DNA of 64,000 nt from assembly GCF_019649055.1 (NCBI RefSeq), contig NW_026570401.1:1-64000 (forward strand). The letters are read 5' to 3'. Made by a program: the position numbers and the translations under genes. This DNA comes from Paramacrobiotus metropolitanus (lineage: Eukaryota > Tardigrada > Eutardigrada > Parachela > Macrobiotidae). Under the pieces are notes generated by a model. It was not told the origin of the DNA. It did no database searches and worked only from the letters and a program-made list of their open reading frames with translations. Of this stretch, positions 62,338-64,000 are shown in pieces. Every line of letters starts with the position of its first letter. Position 1 is the stretch's first letter.

Positions 62338-62988
62338 TACGGTAAAGCAACGGCCAGTGATAACGGCACGCGCACCCGCCCTTGGAGGTGCTACAATAAA
62401 GGAGCTCGAACAACTGCGGAGGACAGCTACTTAAAAACTGGGTTTGCACTTTGCAGCTGTTCCGTACTCGCGGACTGCTTTGCCTGATCTTTCTGACGTC
62501 TTCAGCTCTAACTGTCTTGCAAACAAAAATTTCTGGTAAAAAATATATAAACCACGGCTATAAGGTGATACATGTCATTACATAAGCACACCCATTCGAA
62601 GAAGAGCTTGAAGAACGGCGTTTCAGCTGTCGACTCAAGACAGTGGTGGGGTGGTCGATTTAGCAGTGGTGGGTTCCTCACTTTTCCCATAGACTTTGTA
62701 TGTTAGCTTTTCTTAAACTTTTCTTTTAAACTTTACATTTTTCTCAAAAACTGATTCTTGTCGCGCCATCTGCAAACCTGGCGCAATCGAATGATATATA
62801 GACACCCAAGTTTCGTTAATAGTTTCGCTCAGAAAAGGGAGCTTTGTATGGAATTCGCTAAGGCTTATTTCATTAATATATAGAGATTAATTTTGCACGT
62901 TGCTTCATGTGCCATTTCTTTTGTTTAGTTTTGAAAGAGGGGCTGTGCGTGTGGTGAGATATAAACTGATATATGCCGCAAAAATGTC

Positions 62989-63059
62989 GCCAGAGGTGGG
63001 AATCGAACCCACGACAGCTGCGTCTATAGCCGAACGTCTTATCACTGCACTACTCGGGC
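62989..63059 (-). tRNA. tRNA-like sequence, probably pseudogene or SINE head
   Basis: 71 nt on the minus strand. The acceptor arms GCCCGAG/CTCTGGC pair except for one C-T mismatch. The T-arm GTGGG-TTCGATT-CCCAC is perfect and carries the B-box GGTTCGATTCC. TAGTGCAGTGATAAGACG fits an A-box. The anticodon stem is only partly paired (CGT..C/GACG), the loop contains CTATA, and the D-stem does not pair, so an active tRNA is doubtful. Confidence 0.45.
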
Positions 63060-63592
63060 TTGCATCCTTAGCATGCAAATATTCTGACGATGAAGCGTAC
63101 TCGCCTTTCAAGTTGTCGAACTAAGCAAAAATTATACTAGGTGTTTGAACTCCTACTGCCTTATACAAAGCTGCAATATGGGAGCCATCCTTCGTGCTGT
63201 CTGTGGATTACCTTTTAAAAAAATGTCTAGATGCCGCTCGCTTGCTTGCCCTTAAGGGCTGCTGAGACATATACTTGTAGTAATTTTGATAAATTTTTCA
63301 CATTCAGCGTGCATGCATTTTGTGAAACATCGGCTAATAAGTTATGCACAGCATTACTGCATAGTGATCGCTGAGAGGCTCACTACTGAGAGCTGAGAAC
63401 TGAGTCAACTGAGGACGCCATGCTGTCACTCGGTCTTTCTGTATCTGTATTCATGACTACGTGTTGCACAGTGCACAAGTATTTTACATGGATTGTAGCT
63501 GGCACAAATCTCGATATATAATTTTCATACAGGTGTCCAGTTTTTGGTCGTGAACTTTGTTTATTTTGTTGCAATTTTTAACACACTTTGAA

Positions 63593-63937
63593 ATGACAAC
63601 AACCAGCAGCAGTGACATTGGAGAATTGTCGCTGTCTGATAGATCCTCTAAGGTTGGTAGGCCTCGTGTCTCTGTTGTTCATCAACACTTCGAGCGTGTG
63701 TTAGGATCGACAGATTCCAAATGTCTTGTCGGGAATTGTGGACAAGTTATCAAAACGGGGTACAAGATTAGCAACCTGGAGTCTCATCTTAGAGCCCATC
63801 ACAAGGATGTATATGATCAGTTTATTGCGGCCAAGGAAGAACAGAAACAGCAGAACATAAAGAGTTCGGAGAAAAAGGTGTCAGATGAACAACCTCCACC
63901 GGGTGGATACTTGCAGTACGACAGTGATGAATACTAG
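63593..63937 (+). CDS. BED-type zinc finger frame, likely 5' part of a hAT-type transposase gene
   Basis: The frame extends back to 63557, but the ATG at 63593 (MTTTSSSDIGELSLSDRSSK) is the more natural start. Residues ~30-77 are a BED finger: VSVVHQHFERVL, K-C-L-V-G-N-C, then ISNLESHLRAHHKDVYDQF, giving C-x4-C...H-x4-H with the usual aromatic and Leu positions. A Lys/Gln-rich segment and an acidic end (YLQYDSDEY) follow. BED fingers bind DNA in hAT transposases and in cellular genes derived from them. The frame stops at 63937; a catalytic domain would need a downstream exon or lies outside the window. Confidence 0.6.
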   Translation: MTTTSSSDIGELSLSDRSSKVGRPRVSVVHQHFERVLGSTDSKCLVGNCGQVIKTGYKISNLESHLRAHHKDVYDQFIAAKEEQKQQNIKSSEKKVSDEQPPPGGYLQYDSDEY

Positions 63938-64000
63938 TACCATAGAATCACCAGAGCGCTTGCAGCGTACCTTACGTGTGGCACGTAGGGTTGTTAACGG

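Overview
This window looks like repeat-rich DNA from a eukaryote, most likely an invertebrate animal. The evidence is three LTR families with tRNA-primer sites and short target duplications, a LINE with a restriction-like endonuclease, tRNA-derived SINE heads, BED-type zinc fingers typical of hAT elements, several fold-back elements and many minisatellites. There are no bacterial operons, ribosome binding sites or rRNA. The species cannot be named from the sequence alone. I see almost no ordinary host gene. The only long intact reading frame is the 732-codon one at 30910-33108.

Layout. 0-7 kb: minisatellites and a 5'-truncated LINE (3.3-4.6 kb). 7-16 kb: two ~700-bp TTAA-flanked fold-back elements, a 61-bp inverted-repeat element, a small BED-like zinc finger frame and a tRNA-derived SINE. 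16.5-34.7 kb: the most unusual locus. Three arrays of palindromic TGCGGCAAAATAGC hairpins (16.5, 30.8 and 34.6 kb) divide it into two parts. The first holds a broken Ty3/Gypsy-type element on the minus strand (protease, RT, RNase H, integrase, then a long extra coding block downstream of integrase). It is saturated with the octamer AAAGGTCA and carries ~45-bp hairpins resembling an initiator-tRNA primer-binding site. The second holds an intact P-loop NTPase plus C-terminal nuclease-like protein of the Crinkler/RHS type. 34.7-45 kb: a GC-rich block of unknown nature, a second LINE remnant, fold-back elements and small palindromes. 45-47.2 kb: inverted minisatellites around a 659-bp solo LTR (ATTA duplications). 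47.2-55.5 kb: an LTR element with 380/377-bp LTRs and a TTAC duplication. Its interior is rearranged: the left half is coded on the minus strand, the right half on the plus strand, and they meet in an inverted repeat of integrase sequence. 55.5-64 kb: a ~130-bp tandem array, a long AT-rich satellite holding a 429-bp solo LTR (CTAG duplications), a third LINE fragment, a tRNA-like sequence and a BED zinc finger frame at the right edge.

How the parts relate. Both Gypsy-type elements share an architecture: catalytic pol domains followed by a large non-enzymatic coding region in the position where an env would be. The three LINE copies belong to one lineage and keep the zinc knuckle and the RPD...D endonuclease motif. 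The best candidates for undescribed biology are the hairpin-bounded NTPase-nuclease cassette, the AAAGGTCA saturation of the adjacent element, and the internally inverted LTR element. All statements rest on reading the sequence; no database search was possible.
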